This document shows positions 32,593-40,796 of a DNA stretch of 64,000 nt, in pieces. The position numbers and the translations under genes were made by a program. Under the pieces are notes generated by a model. That model was not told the origin of the DNA and did no database searches. It worked only from the letters and a program-made list of their open reading frames with translations. Positions within the stretch are counted from its first letter, which is position 1; every line of letters starts with the position of its first letter. Source of the stretch: Actinacidiphila oryziradicis. Its GTDB lineage: Bacteria; Actinomycetota; Actinomycetes; Streptomycetales; Streptomycetaceae. Where the stretch lies: assembly GCF_005047355.1 (NCBI RefSeq), contig NZ_SUMC01000038.1:16401-80400 (forward strand). The letters are read 5' to 3'.

Positions 32593-33264
32593 ATGACCGC
32601 TCTACTGCGCTACCAAGCCGCCCTGCTGCTCCGCTCCCACCGCTGGCTGCCGCCGCTCCTTCTCTACTGCGGCCTGATGACGATCGGAGTCTGGGCCACC
32701 GGCCAGCCGCTGCTCGACTCGCTGGGCTTCGCGGCCGCCGTGCTTCTTCCGGTGGCCGCCTGGTTCGTCCGGGTCTGTACGACCAACGAGCCGCCGGCCG
32801 CGCGTGCGATCGCCGCTGCCGCGACCTCCCCGGAGCGGGCGCATCTGGCCTGTGTTCTGACCGGCTTCCTCGCGGCCGCAGCGCTGGGGGCCGTTGGCAC
32901 GCTCGTTGTCGTGGCTGTCAGCGATCCCCACACTTCCGATCACGTCAAGGAGATTCCGGTCGGGTCCGCGGCCGTCGCCGGGCTGCTCGCCGCGCTGGTC
33001 TCCGCCCTCCTCGGCACGGCTGTCGGCGCTCTCACCAACCCGCCTGTCCTCCGCCACCCGGGCTGGGCCGTCCCCGTGACCGGTTTGACGGTCCTGATCG
33101 TCCTTGTCACCTCTGGCTCGCCCGCGAACGCCGCCGTGAGCGGCCTTGTCAGTGGGTCCAACACGGGGGCGGTTTCGCTTCCGCTGCTGCCTTTTGCCTT
33201 GGCGGCGGCGATTGCCGGGGTGGGTACGGGGGTCGCTTGCGCGCTCAGCTCCAGGCGGGGGTGA
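32593..33264 (+). CDS. ABC transporter membrane protein
   Basis: A 223-residue hydrophobic protein with about six membrane segments (LGFAAAVLLPVAAWFVRVC, GFLAAAALGAVGTLVVVAV, AAVAGLLAALVSALLGTAVG, PVTGLTVLIVLVTSG, LPFALAAAIAGVGTGVACAL). It has no recognised permease signature, but the position six bases behind an ATPase gene supports an ABC partner role. Its 3' end is partly duplicated just downstream (33346-33445). The C-terminus is short and basic (SSRRG). Confidence 0.78.
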   Translation: MTALLRYQAALLLRSHRWLPPLLLYCGLMTIGVWATGQPLLDSLGFAAAVLLPVAAWFVRVCTTNEPPAARAIAAAATSPERAHLACVLTGFLAAAALGAVGTLVVVAVSDPHTSDHVKEIPVGSAAVAGLLAALVSALLGTAVGALTNPPVLRHPGWAVPVTGLTVLIVLVTSGSPANAAVSGLVSGSNTGAVSLPLLPFALAAAIAGVGTGVACALSSRRG

Positions 33265-33345
33265 TCTTTCCGATCGGTGCTCTGCGCCGGGGTTTGGGGG
33301 CGCTTTGTTCGGTGGGTCCCAGCGCGGGGCGGGTCAGCGGCCGGG

Positions 33346-33445
33346 CCGGCGAACGCCGCCGTCGGCGGTCTTGTCAAGCGGGTCCAACACGGGGGCGGCC
33401 ACCGGGGTGGTGTGCGCGCTCAGCTTCTCGGCGGGGGTGTTCAAG
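33346..33445 (+). repeat. Partial duplication of the permease gene 3' end
   Basis: Bases 33346-33400 resemble 33121-33175 (CGAACGCCGCCG and GGTCCAACACGGGGGCGG are shared), and 33401-33445 resemble 33225-33264 (GCGCGCTCAGCT and GGCGGGGGT are shared). The middle part of the original is missing from the copy. It is a decayed tandem duplicate with no usable reading frame, in the 427-base gap before the S9 peptidase gene. Confidence 0.65.
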
Positions 33446-33474
33446 AAGTCCCTGTCTGGATCACCGTCCGGTGG

Positions 33475-33631
33475 TATGATCTTCACTGATAAATGAGGTG
33501 GGCGGTCCGGTACCGCCGCACCGGATCGCGCCAGAACGGGCGTGAGAGCCCCGGCCAATGGCCGACCACGCAGTTCGATTCTCGTCGTCCGCACCACACT
33601 TGAGCTCCAGGCCCGCGCCTGGAGTCTTTTT
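33475..33631 (+). ncRNA. Candidate structured RNA with tRNA-like 3' half and intrinsic terminator
   Basis: A -10-like TATGAT is at 33475-33480, without a good -35. Then come a hairpin (33497-33523, GGTG/CACC outer and GGCGGT/ACCGCC inner pairs) and a perfect CGGCC-AAT-GGCCG stem (33552-33564), placed like a variable arm. A tRNA-like end tiles exactly: T-loop TTCGATT (33574-33580), CTCGT, CGTCCGC, A, CCA ending at 33596. A terminator follows: 8-bp stem 33605-33612/33617-33624, then a five-T run. The 5' acceptor half and anticodon arm do not fold properly, so it is either a decayed class II tRNA or a tRNA-like RNA. Confidence 0.4.
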
Positions 33632-33691
33632 GTTGTTCCGGTCAATCTGAGAACCGTGCCGCACAGTGCCCCTGCAGAGATCACGGAGACC

Positions 33692-35802
33692 ATGGATACC
33701 AGTGGATTCCCCCGTCAGTTCGCCCGGACCCGCCGCTTCTCGCTCGGTGTCCCCCGGCAGTTCACCGTCTCCCCGGACGGTGAGCGCGTGCTGTTTGTCC
33801 GGTCCGTTTCCGGCACCGATCCGCGCAGTTTGCTGTGGATGTACGAGAGGGGAGAAGAGCGGATTCTCGCCGACCCGGCAGCGCTCGGCGGTGACGAACA
33901 GGTGCCCGACGCGGAGCGGATACGCCGAGAACGGGACCGCGAGACCGCGGCGGGAGTGGTGGCGTACGCGGCGGACCGGGAGGCACGAGTCGTGGCGTAC
34001 GCCCTGGGCGGCGCGCTGTGGACCGTACGGACGGACGGTGGCGCGCCGCGCTGTGTCCCCACGGCCGGCCTGGTGACCGACCCACGGCCGTCCCCGGACG
34101 GGACCCTGATCGCGTACGTATCCAAGGGCGCACTCCGGGTTGTTGGGACCGACGGGACGGGGGACCGGCTGCTGGCGGAGCCCGAGGGCGCAGAGGTGAC
34201 GTACGGGCTGGCTGACTTTGTCGCGGCGGAGTTGCGCGGCTATTGGTGGTCGCCGGACAGCGACGCGCTGCTCGTGGCCCGTATCGACACGTCGATGGTG
34301 GAGCGCCGGTACGTCGGCGACCCGTCGAATCCCGGCCAACCGCCCCGGTCGGTCCCCTATCCGGCGGCCGGCACGGCCAACGCGGAGACCTCGCTGCGCC
34401 TGGTCACGATCGACGGCGGGCACACACCGGTCCGGCTCCCGCACCGGGCCCCCGAGGAAGACGCCCCGGTCGGTGCGTGGCAGGACCTCGCCTTCGAGTA
34501 CGTCGTCAACGCCAGCTGGGAGAGCGTCGGCCCGGTGATCAGCCTGCAGACCCGGGACCAGCGCACGATGTGGGTCGTTCGCGTCGACCCGGCGACCGGC
34601 GATGTCGATCCGCTGTCCCGGCAAAGCGACGACGGATGGGTGGAGTTCCCGCCTGGGGCTCCATTGCACACTGCGTCCGGGGTGCTGGTGCTGCCGTGCG
34701 TGCGCGGCGACGTGCGGACGATCCGGATAGGGAACGCCTTCGCGCCGGCAGGTCTGCAGGTTCGCGCGGTACTGGGGGCGGTGGGCGAGCGGGTGCTGTT
34801 CACGGCGAGCGAAGAGCCGACGGAGACCCATGTCTGGTCGTACGCGGCAGAGAGCGGCTTCGAGCGGCTGTCGGAAGAGCCAGGCGTGCACACGGCCGCC
34901 GCAGGGGGCGACACGGTCGTCCTCGACAGCCGGACCTTGGACGGGCACACAGTGACGGTGCTGCGAGGCGGGAAGCCGTCCGGCCGGATCACGGTCCTGA
35001 CGGAGGAGCCGCTGGTCACGCCCAGGCCGGTCCATCTTGTGCTCGGTGAGCGTGAGTTGCGCAGCCGGCTCCACCTACCGTCCTGGTACGAGCCGGGCTC
35101 GGGCAGGCTGCCGGTGCTGCTCAGCCCATACGCCGGTCCCGGCATGCAGGTCGTGACCAAGGCGCGGGGGTGGTACACGGCGGTGTGCCAGTGGTACGCC
35201 GAGCAGGGCTTCGCTGTACTGGCCACGGACGGCGCGGCACTCCCGGGCGAGGAGTGGATTGGCAGCGGGCCATCCTCGGCGACCGGCTGAGGCCCGTGCT
35301 GGAGGACCAGATCGACGCCCTGCACGCGGCGGCCGAGCGCTACGACGTCCTGGACCTGGGGCGGGTGGGCATCCGGGGCTGGTCGGCCGGCGGATATCTG
35401 GCGGCGGGCGCCGTGCTGCACCGCCCCGATGTGTTCCACGCGGCGGTCGCAGGCGCGCCGCCCACCGACCGGCGGCTGTACAACGCGTACTGGGAGGAGC
35501 GCTACTTGGGGCATCCGGACGTCCAGCCCGACAATTACGAGCGCTCGTCCCTGATCCCGTACGCCGACAAGCTGACCCGTCCGCTGATGCTCGTCCACGG
35601 ACTCGCCGACGACAACGTGGCCCCGGCCAACACTCTGCGCTTCTCGGCGGCGCTGCTCGCGGCGGGCCGGCCGCACACCGTACTGCCGTTGTCCGGGGTG
35701 GGCCACCTCGTCGCCCGGGAAGGCGTGGCGGACAACCTGCTCCAGCTTGAGCTGGACTTCCTGAAAAAGTCGCTCGGCGGTGAGGAAAGGTCGGCACCGT
35801 AG
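33692..35802 (+). pseudogene. S9 family (DPP-IV-like) peptidase, split by a single-base frameshift
   Basis: Reading from ATG 33692 gives the N-terminal beta-propeller (PRQFTVSPDGERVLFVRSVS, YWWSPDSDALLVARIDTS) and the start of the alpha/beta hydrolase domain (LPVLLSPYAGPGMQVV), then stops at 35290. The rest continues in another frame to 35802: RRGTPGRGVDWQRAILGD, the serine elbow GIRGWSAGGYLAAG, LVHGLADDNV with the Asp, and SGVGHLV with the His. Adding one C after 35233 would restore DGRGTPGRG and one protein of about 703 residues. As written, the first product lacks the catalytic triad. It may be a true pseudogene or a sequencing error. Its last base abuts the convergent olsA stop. Confidence 0.85.
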
Positions 35803-36705
35803 TTATTGCGCGCCCGCCGGCTCGCAGGCCGGGAGGCCGTGGCTCGTCGGAGTGCTTTGGCACCCGGTCACCTGACGCTCCCGGGTAATGGGCGGGTGGG
35901 TGGGGCACTCCCGCGCTGCAGGCGCGGGCGGTCCCACGGCATCCTGGGCCGCACGGGCCAGGGCGCGCCGGTCCCCGTACGTCCCGCAGGGGAGGGCCGG
36001 AAGGACTCGGACCTCCGCCACCAGGCCCCGGGCGGCGGTCACCCGGCGCAGGGAGGCGAGGAGCGTGTCGTCGCCGACGAAGGCAGCCAGCGTGGCGGGG
36101 GAGGCATCGCTGAGCCGGTAGCGGATGCGTACCGGCTGCACGGGCACCCCGGCGTCCAGGGCGGCCTGGAAAGCGGCCGGGCGGAAGCGGCCGTGGCCCC
36201 GGCCGCACCAGGTGCTGCCCTCGGGGAATACGACGACGGTGGAGCCGGAGCGGAGCGCGTCCGCGAGGTCGGAGACGACCTGCGGCAGGGCCCGGAGGCG
36301 GTCGCGGTCGATGAAGAGAGTGCCGGCGCGGACGATCAGCGGGCCGAGTACGGGCCAGGTGCCGACCTCGCGCTTGGCGAGCATACGGGCGGGCCGGACG
36401 GCGGCGAGGAGCGGGATGTCGAGCCAGGAGATGTGGTTGGCGACGATCAGCACGCCGCCGGAGGGCGGCAGCGGCTCGCCGGTGATGCGTATCCGTACTC
36501 CGAGAGCAGTCGGCACGGCCTGGGCTCCGGACCGGATCAGTTTGGGGGTGCGGCGGGCGAGCGGCAGCAGCAGGAGTCCGAGGAGTACGACGGTGAGGAA
36601 GGCGGCGGCCCGGGCCAGCCGGCGCGGGCGGCCGACGGTGGGCGGGGAGCCGCCGGCCAGGCAGAGCACGGGTGTGCAGGGCGCGGTGGGGAGCCAGAGG
36701 CTCAT
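35803..36705 (-). CDS. olsA: 1-acyl-sn-glycerol-3-phosphate acyltransferase-like, ornithine lipid O-acyltransferase
   Basis: About 300 residues with an N-terminal membrane segment (AAAFLTVVLLGLLLLPLA) and a PlsC domain. The catalytic motif is NHISWLDIPLL (HxxxxD form), followed by AKREVGTWPVLGPLI, AGTLFIDRDR and the substrate motif VVVFPEGSTWCG. Its ATG shares a base with the stop of the upstream acyltransferase gene (TGATG), so the two are translationally coupled. This OlsB-OlsA pairing makes ornithine lipid from ornithine and two acyl groups, with OlsA adding the second, ester-linked chain. A glycerophospholipid role alone is the alternative. It ends directly against the S9 peptidase gene. 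Confidence 0.82.
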   Translation of the reverse strand: MSLWLPTAPCTPVLCLAGGSPPTVGRPRRLARAAAFLTVVLLGLLLLPLARRTPKLIRSGAQAVPTALGVRIRITGEPLPPSGGVLIVANHISWLDIPLLAAVRPARMLAKREVGTWPVLGPLIVRAGTLFIDRDRLRALPQVVSDLADALRSGSTVVVFPEGSTWCGRGHGRFRPAAFQAALDAGVPVQPVRIRYRLSDASPATLAAFVGDDTLLASLRRVTAARGLVAEVRVLPALPCGTYGDRRALARAAQDAVGPPAPAARECPTHPPITRERQVTGCQSTPTSHGLPACEPAGAQ

Positions 36706-37478
36706 CAGGCCGGGACGAGTGAGAGGAAGTGGCGGAGGTAGCGGGGGTTGGTCTGCCGCAGCGACAGGAGTACGTAGAGGTCGGCGACCCCGAAGTCGGC
36801 ATCGAGCGCGGGCTCGCCGCAGACCTGGGCGCCCAGCCGTATGTACCCGCGGAGCAGTGCGGGCAGCGGGGTGCGGCCGGGTGTCCGCGCTATGCCGGAG
36901 GCGTCCCAGGGCAGGCGCGGCCGGACCCGGTACTCGGCGGGGGCGAGGTGCTTGTCGCGCACGGTGTCCCAGACGCCGGCCGCGAACGCCCCGCCGTCGG
37001 CGAGGGGGACGGAGCAGCAGCCGGCGAGCCAGTTGTGTCCCGTACGGACGAGGTAGCGGGCGATGCCGGCCCACATGAGGCCGATGACAGCCCCGTCGCG
37101 GTGGTCGGGGTGGACGCACGAGCGGCCGACCTCGACCAGGTCGTGGCGGATCGCGGCGTGCGCGCTGATGTCGAACTCGCCCTCGGCGTAGAGCCGTCCG
37201 GCGATGGCCGCGCGTTCCGGGGGGAGGAGCGGGTAGGTGCCGACGACGGCCCCGGAGTTGTCCTCGCGGACGATCAGGTGGTCGCAGTAGGCGTCGAAGG
37301 CGTCGATGTCGAGGCCGGGCTCGGGGGTGGTGAGCAGGGCGCCCAGCTCCATGGCGAACACGTCGTGGCGCAGCCGCTGTGCCGCGCGGACCTCGGCCTC
37401 GTCGCGGGCGAGGGACACCGAGTAGCGGGGTGCGGCGGGGTGAGCTGCGGTTGGGGCGAGGGCGGTCGGGGCGGTCAT
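36705..37478 (-). CDS. olsB: L-ornithine N-alpha-acyltransferase (OlsB-like)
   Basis: A 257-residue soluble acyltransferase of the GNAT/haemolysin-like fold. Features are AAQRLRHDVFAMELGALLTT, DAYCDHLIVRED, the core VEVGRSCVHPDHRDGAVIGL, and LAGCCSVPLADGGAFAAG. The C-terminal GYIRLGAQVCGEPALDADFG is characteristic of OlsB. It transfers a 3-hydroxyacyl group to ornithine, the first step of ornithine lipid synthesis, and is coupled to olsA by a TGATG overlap. Ornithine lipids replace phospholipids in some bacteria when phosphate is limiting. No PHO box is evident upstream by eye. Confidence 0.82.
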   Translation of the reverse strand: MTAPTALAPTAAHPAAPRYSVSLARDEAEVRAAQRLRHDVFAMELGALLTTPEPGLDIDAFDAYCDHLIVREDNSGAVVGTYPLLPPERAAIAGRLYAEGEFDISAHAAIRHDLVEVGRSCVHPDHRDGAVIGLMWAGIARYLVRTGHNWLAGCCSVPLADGGAFAAGVWDTVRDKHLAPAEYRVRPRLPWDASGIARTPGRTPLPALLRGYIRLGAQVCGEPALDADFGVADLYVLLSLRQTNPRYLRHFLSLVPA

Positions 37479-37875
37479 CGCTGTCTCTCCAGTGCCGTTC
37501 CGGTAGCGGGTTTCGCTTGATCCCTCTCTTCATCCCCGTACCGGCTTGCCTCGACGTGGCTGATGTAAGGCGCGGTGATGTGCGGTGGCTGAATACGGCG
37601 GGCCAAGCCCGGGGCGGTCAGGACGGGGCAGAACCGCCGTCGGTTGCCGTGCGCTGACGCCTGTAGTGGCGAGCCGCCCTGGTCCTGTTCAACACCCGCT
37701 ACGTGGACGCCGGCCGGACGGTGGGTGACGGGCCCGGCTCGCCGACGACCGTTCCAGCGGGCGGAGCGCCGCAACGGATTTCTGACTTCGAGGAGTGATC
37801 GGCCGAGTACGCAGATAGCCTGACCGGATCGGCGGAATGACGTCCTTACCGGGACGAACTGGGGACGGGGCGCGC
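37479..37875. other. Divergent gap between olsB and the HTH gene, with a short Tn3-like fragment
   Basis: This 397-base gap between divergent genes must hold both promoters, but no convincing -35/-10 pair stands out. Near 37666-37715 one plus-strand frame reads RAALVLFNTRYVDAG. This recalls the conserved C-terminal VLWNTxYxDAA stretch of Tn3-family transposases. The similarity covers only about 15 residues and is unsupported by flanking sequence. Confidence 0.3.
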
Positions 37876-38712
37876 ATGAGTAACCGGCAGCCGAGGAAGC
37901 GGAACAACGATGACGACCGGCCGGGCATTTGGAAGGGCTACGGCAAGCTGGTCAAGCTCTTCCGGGAGCGGGCCGGGATGACGCAGCAGGTGTTGGCCGA
38001 CGTGGTCGGCTACTCGATCGAGCAGGTCTCCTCGATCGAGCAGGGGCGGCGGCCCGCCAAGTCGGCCTTCACAGCGGCGGCGGAGGAGGTGTTGCAGGCG
38101 GGTGGCGTGCTGGTGGCACTGCAGGAGGAGGTGGATCTGGCCAAGCTCCCGGCGTTCTTCCTGGACTTCGCGCTGATCGAGATGGGGGCGGTGAGTCGGT
38201 TTGAGTACGAACCCGTGCTGATTCCCGGCCTGTTGCAGACCGAGGAGTACGCGCAGGCCGTGTTCACCGGGCACTGCCCGCCGCTGGAAGAGGAGATCAT
38301 CGAGCAGTACGTCGAGGCGCGTATGGAGCGGCAGAAACTGCTGACGCGGTCCCCGGTAGTGGCGCTCAGCTTCATCATCGGGGAGCAGGCTCTTCGCAAC
38401 CCGGTGGGTGGTCCCGAGGTGCTTGCGGCCCAGCTCCATCGGCTGCTGAAGCTTACGGAACTGCGCAACGTGGAGATCCAGGTCATGCCTGCTTCCACCG
38501 GGTTCCATCCGGGCCTCAACGGCCCGATGGTGCTGCTGGAGACCGATGAGCACCGGCAGGTGGGATACATCGAATCCCAGGGCGTTGGTGTGGTGGTCAC
38601 CGATGCACACAAGGTCAGCGTGTGCGGGCTGCGTTATGGCAAGCTGCGTTCGCAGGCTCTCAACGTAGAGGAGTCAGTGCGTCTCATCGAGCGTGTAGCG
38701 GGAGAACTATGA
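37876..38712 (+). CDS. Scr1-type helix-turn-helix regulator with DUF5753
   Basis: A 278-residue protein with an N-terminal XRE helix-turn-helix (LVKLFRERAGMTQQVLADVV, YSIEQVSSIEQGRRPAK) and a DUF5753 domain (RFEYEPVLIPGLLQTEEYAQ, FIIGEQALRNPVGGPEVL, LRNVEIQVMPASTGFHPGL, GYIESQGVGVVVTD). Such proteins are abundant in Streptomyces, act as transcription factors, and are paired with a small DUF397 protein encoded downstream. Here the pairing is strict: the HTH stop overlaps the DUF397 start (ATGA). A role in differentiation or a toxin-antitoxin-like regulatory pair is known for relatives. ATG 37876 is chosen, since earlier codons are not family-like. Confidence 0.88.
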   Translation: MSNRQPRKRNNDDDRPGIWKGYGKLVKLFRERAGMTQQVLADVVGYSIEQVSSIEQGRRPAKSAFTAAAEEVLQAGGVLVALQEEVDLAKLPAFFLDFALIEMGAVSRFEYEPVLIPGLLQTEEYAQAVFTGHCPPLEEEIIEQYVEARMERQKLLTRSPVVALSFIIGEQALRNPVGGPEVLAAQLHRLLKLTELRNVEIQVMPASTGFHPGLNGPMVLLETDEHRQVGYIESQGVGVVVTDAHKVSVCGLRYGKLRSQALNVEESVRLIERVAGEL

Positions 38713-38966
38713 GCGCCGAGCAGGGAACGAACGCAACCGCCGAGCTGACCTGGTTCAAGAGCAGTTACAGCGGCAGCGACGGCGGCAACTGTGTCGAAGT
38801 GGCCTGGTTCAAGAGCAGTTACAGCGGCACCGGCGGCGGCGACTGTGAGGTGGCGGCAGCCCCCGGCACGGTCCACGTACGCGACTCGAAGGTCAAGCAG
38901 GGCTCCACGCTCGCCTTCGCGGCTGAAGCTTGGGCCCCGTTCATAGCGTTCGCGGCCGGGCGCTAA
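38709..38966 (+). CDS. DUF397 protein with a duplicated core
   Basis: An 85-residue protein. The DUF397 signature is WFKSSYSG-x-GG-x-C-VEVA followed later by VHVRDSK. Here the first part occurs twice in tandem: TWFKSSYSGSDGGNCVEVA and then AWFKSSYSGTGGGDCEVAA. The DNA of the two copies is identical over more than 20 bases, so the duplication is recent. The C-terminal FAAEAWAPFIAFA completes the family pattern. It starts within the stop of the Scr1-type HTH gene, its usual partner. DUF397 proteins probably modulate the partner regulator. Confidence 0.88.
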   Translation: MSAEQGTNATAELTWFKSSYSGSDGGNCVEVAWFKSSYSGTGGGDCEVAAAPGTVHVRDSKVKQGSTLAFAAEAWAPFIAFAAGR

Positions 38967-39080
38967 CGCGTCGCGCGGGGGAGTCACGGAGCGCCGTCGG
39001 CCGCGCGGGTGACCCGGGCGCCCAGCGCGCGCAGATACTCGGCCAGTTCGGGCGGCTCGTTCCCACCTGCCGCGGTGTCG

Positions 39081-39109
39081 CCGGACGGGCTCTTTCTGAG
39101 CCCGTCCGG
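39081..39109. terminator. 12-bp perfect stem-loop downstream of the NCS1 gene
   Basis: CCGGACGGGCTC at 39081-39092 pairs exactly with 39098-39109 across a TTTCT loop. It lies between the converging DUF397 and NCS1 permease genes. On the minus strand, upstream of 38982, a short frame ending LAEYLRALGARVTRAADGAP runs through the gap; it has no start of its own and is not called as a gene. Confidence 0.7.
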
Positions 39110-39125
39110 CCGGGGGGCGGTTCCC

Positions 39126-40613
39126 TCAGACGCCGGCCAGTTGCTGCTCGCTGAGCGCGATCGCGGCGTCCTCTCCGGCCCGGTCCGTGGTGCGGGCGGC
39201 GGCGAGGAAGACCAGGGCGCTGACCGCGAGTCCTACCAGCCAGGCGATGTCGGTGCCGGCGAGCTGCTTGGCGAGGGGGCCGGTGTAGTTCCAGCCGCCG
39301 AGGTCGGGCAGGACCATGAAGGGGATCTCGGCCACGATGCCCACCGCGTAGGCGGTGAGCCCGCGCCAGGACCAGGCGCCGTAGATCCCGGACGGGGTGA
39401 AGAGATCGGTGACGGCGTAGTGTCCGCGCCGGACGAAGAAGAAGTCCACCAGGTTGGTGGCCGTCCACGGCACCAGCAGGTACAGCATCAGGGTCAGCGC
39501 GGTGAACACCGTGGCCACCGCGTTGGCCGAGATCAGCGACGCGATCAGGTACCAGACCACCGCCAGCCCGAGGATGGCGACGATCCGGATGCGCCGGGTC
39601 GGAGTGATCGGCCGGAACGAGTCGATGCCGGTCAGCACCGTGAGCATGCCGCCGTACGCGTTCATGCCCATCGTCGCCACCAGGCTCAGCGCCGAGAGCA
39701 CCGCGGCCGCGGCCCCCAGGCCCGGCAGGAAGTGGTCGCCCGCCTGCCGCAGCCCGACCAGCCCGTCGCTGACCCCCAGCTTCAGCGCAAGCCATCCGCC
39801 GAGCGCGATCAGCCAGACCGCGGAGCCGGAGGCGCCGAAGAAGACGGACGCGATGAGGGCGCGGGCGGAGGTCGTACGCGGCAGATAGCGCGAGTAGTCC
39901 GAGACATACGGGGCGTACGTGATGTTGTACGCCGCTGCCGCGGAGAACTGGGCGAAGAAGGCGGCCCAGGTGAATGCGAGGTGCTGGTTCGCGACGTGGG
40001 CGCCGCCCGCGTGCCCGGTCAGCACGCCGACGGTGACCAGCACCATCAGTGGCAGCGAGACATACAGCAGCCAGCGGAAGGCCCGGTGCAGCCAGTCGTG
40101 GCCGTAGATCGCCAGCAGCACCGCGATCGCCCCGGCCCCGAGCGCGACGGCGGTCTCGTTCCAGCCGAAGATGCCGTTCAGGCCCTGGGCGAGCAGCACC
40201 TGGTCGGCGACGTTGAAGGCGATGTACGTGAAGATCGTGGCCGCCAGCGCCACGATGACACCGCGATAGCCGAACTGCGCCCTCGACTGGATCATCTGCG
40301 GCAGCCCGAGCACCGGCCCCTGCGAGGCGTGGAAGGCCATGAACAACGTCCCGACCACGATCCCCAGCGCCCCCGCGAGCACCGTCTGTCCGAGCGGCAG
40401 GCCCAGCGACGGGCCGACGAAGCCGACGGCGATGGTGAAGTACTGGAAGTTGCCCAGGAACCACAGCGGCGCCTGATGCCAGACCTTCCCGTGCCGCTCC
40501 TCGTCCGGCACCCAGTCGATCGACCGGGTCTCCACCACCCCCAGCGCCCCGCCCGGCCTCGCCGGCTGCGCCACAGGAGCGCTCTGGGAATCCACCATTT
40601 CCGGTTCCTCCAT
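39126..40613 (-). CDS. NCS1 family purine/cytosine permease
   Basis: A 495-residue membrane transporter with about twelve hydrophobic segments. The N-terminal cytoplasmic part (VVETRSIDWVPDEERHGKVW) and the first helices (LWFLGNFQYFTIAVGFVGPS, GALGIVVGTLFMAFHASQGP) carry the NCS1 pattern, including GLPQMIQSRAQFG. Members take up nucleobases, hydantoins or allantoin with protons or sodium. No purine or pyrimidine catabolic gene is adjacent, so the substrate is open. ATG 40613 follows a GGAGG-like site closely; MVDSQ a few codons in is a second possible start. It diverges from the TauE gene. Confidence 0.87.
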   Translation of the reverse strand: MEEPEMVDSQSAPVAQPARPGGALGVVETRSIDWVPDEERHGKVWHQAPLWFLGNFQYFTIAVGFVGPSLGLPLGQTVLAGALGIVVGTLFMAFHASQGPVLGLPQMIQSRAQFGYRGVIVALAATIFTYIAFNVADQVLLAQGLNGIFGWNETAVALGAGAIAVLLAIYGHDWLHRAFRWLLYVSLPLMVLVTVGVLTGHAGGAHVANQHLAFTWAAFFAQFSAAAAYNITYAPYVSDYSRYLPRTTSARALIASVFFGASGSAVWLIALGGWLALKLGVSDGLVGLRQAGDHFLPGLGAAAAVLSALSLVATMGMNAYGGMLTVLTGIDSFRPITPTRRIRIVAILGLAVVWYLIASLISANAVATVFTALTLMLYLLVPWTATNLVDFFFVRRGHYAVTDLFTPSGIYGAWSWRGLTAYAVGIVAEIPFMVLPDLGGWNYTGPLAKQLAGTDIAWLVGLAVSALVFLAAARTTDRAGEDAAIALSEQQLAGV

Positions 40614-40796
40614 ATACCCGCCGTTGCCGCTTGCTGTGCGGGGGACGCTATCCGGCCATCCAGCATGCCGGAAGGGGATGTTTCATCCAAAAATGCGATG
40701 ACGAATGGATGAACCGCACATCCGGGACGGCCGGCGACAGGACCCGGCGCCCCTGCGGGTAACTTTCTCCCACATGGACATAACAGGCACTGCACG

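Noticed and set aside
33475..33596. Complete tRNA gene
   Set aside because: The 3' half is convincing but the 5' acceptor strand pairs poorly, the D arm is absent and the anticodon loop has the wrong length, so it is not called as a tRNA.
38982..39080. Small gene on the minus strand ending LAEYLRALGARVTRAADGAP
   Set aside because: No start codon or ribosome-binding site, and the frame merges upstream into an out-of-frame reading of the NCS1 permease gene. It may be a gene remnant but is too short to judge.
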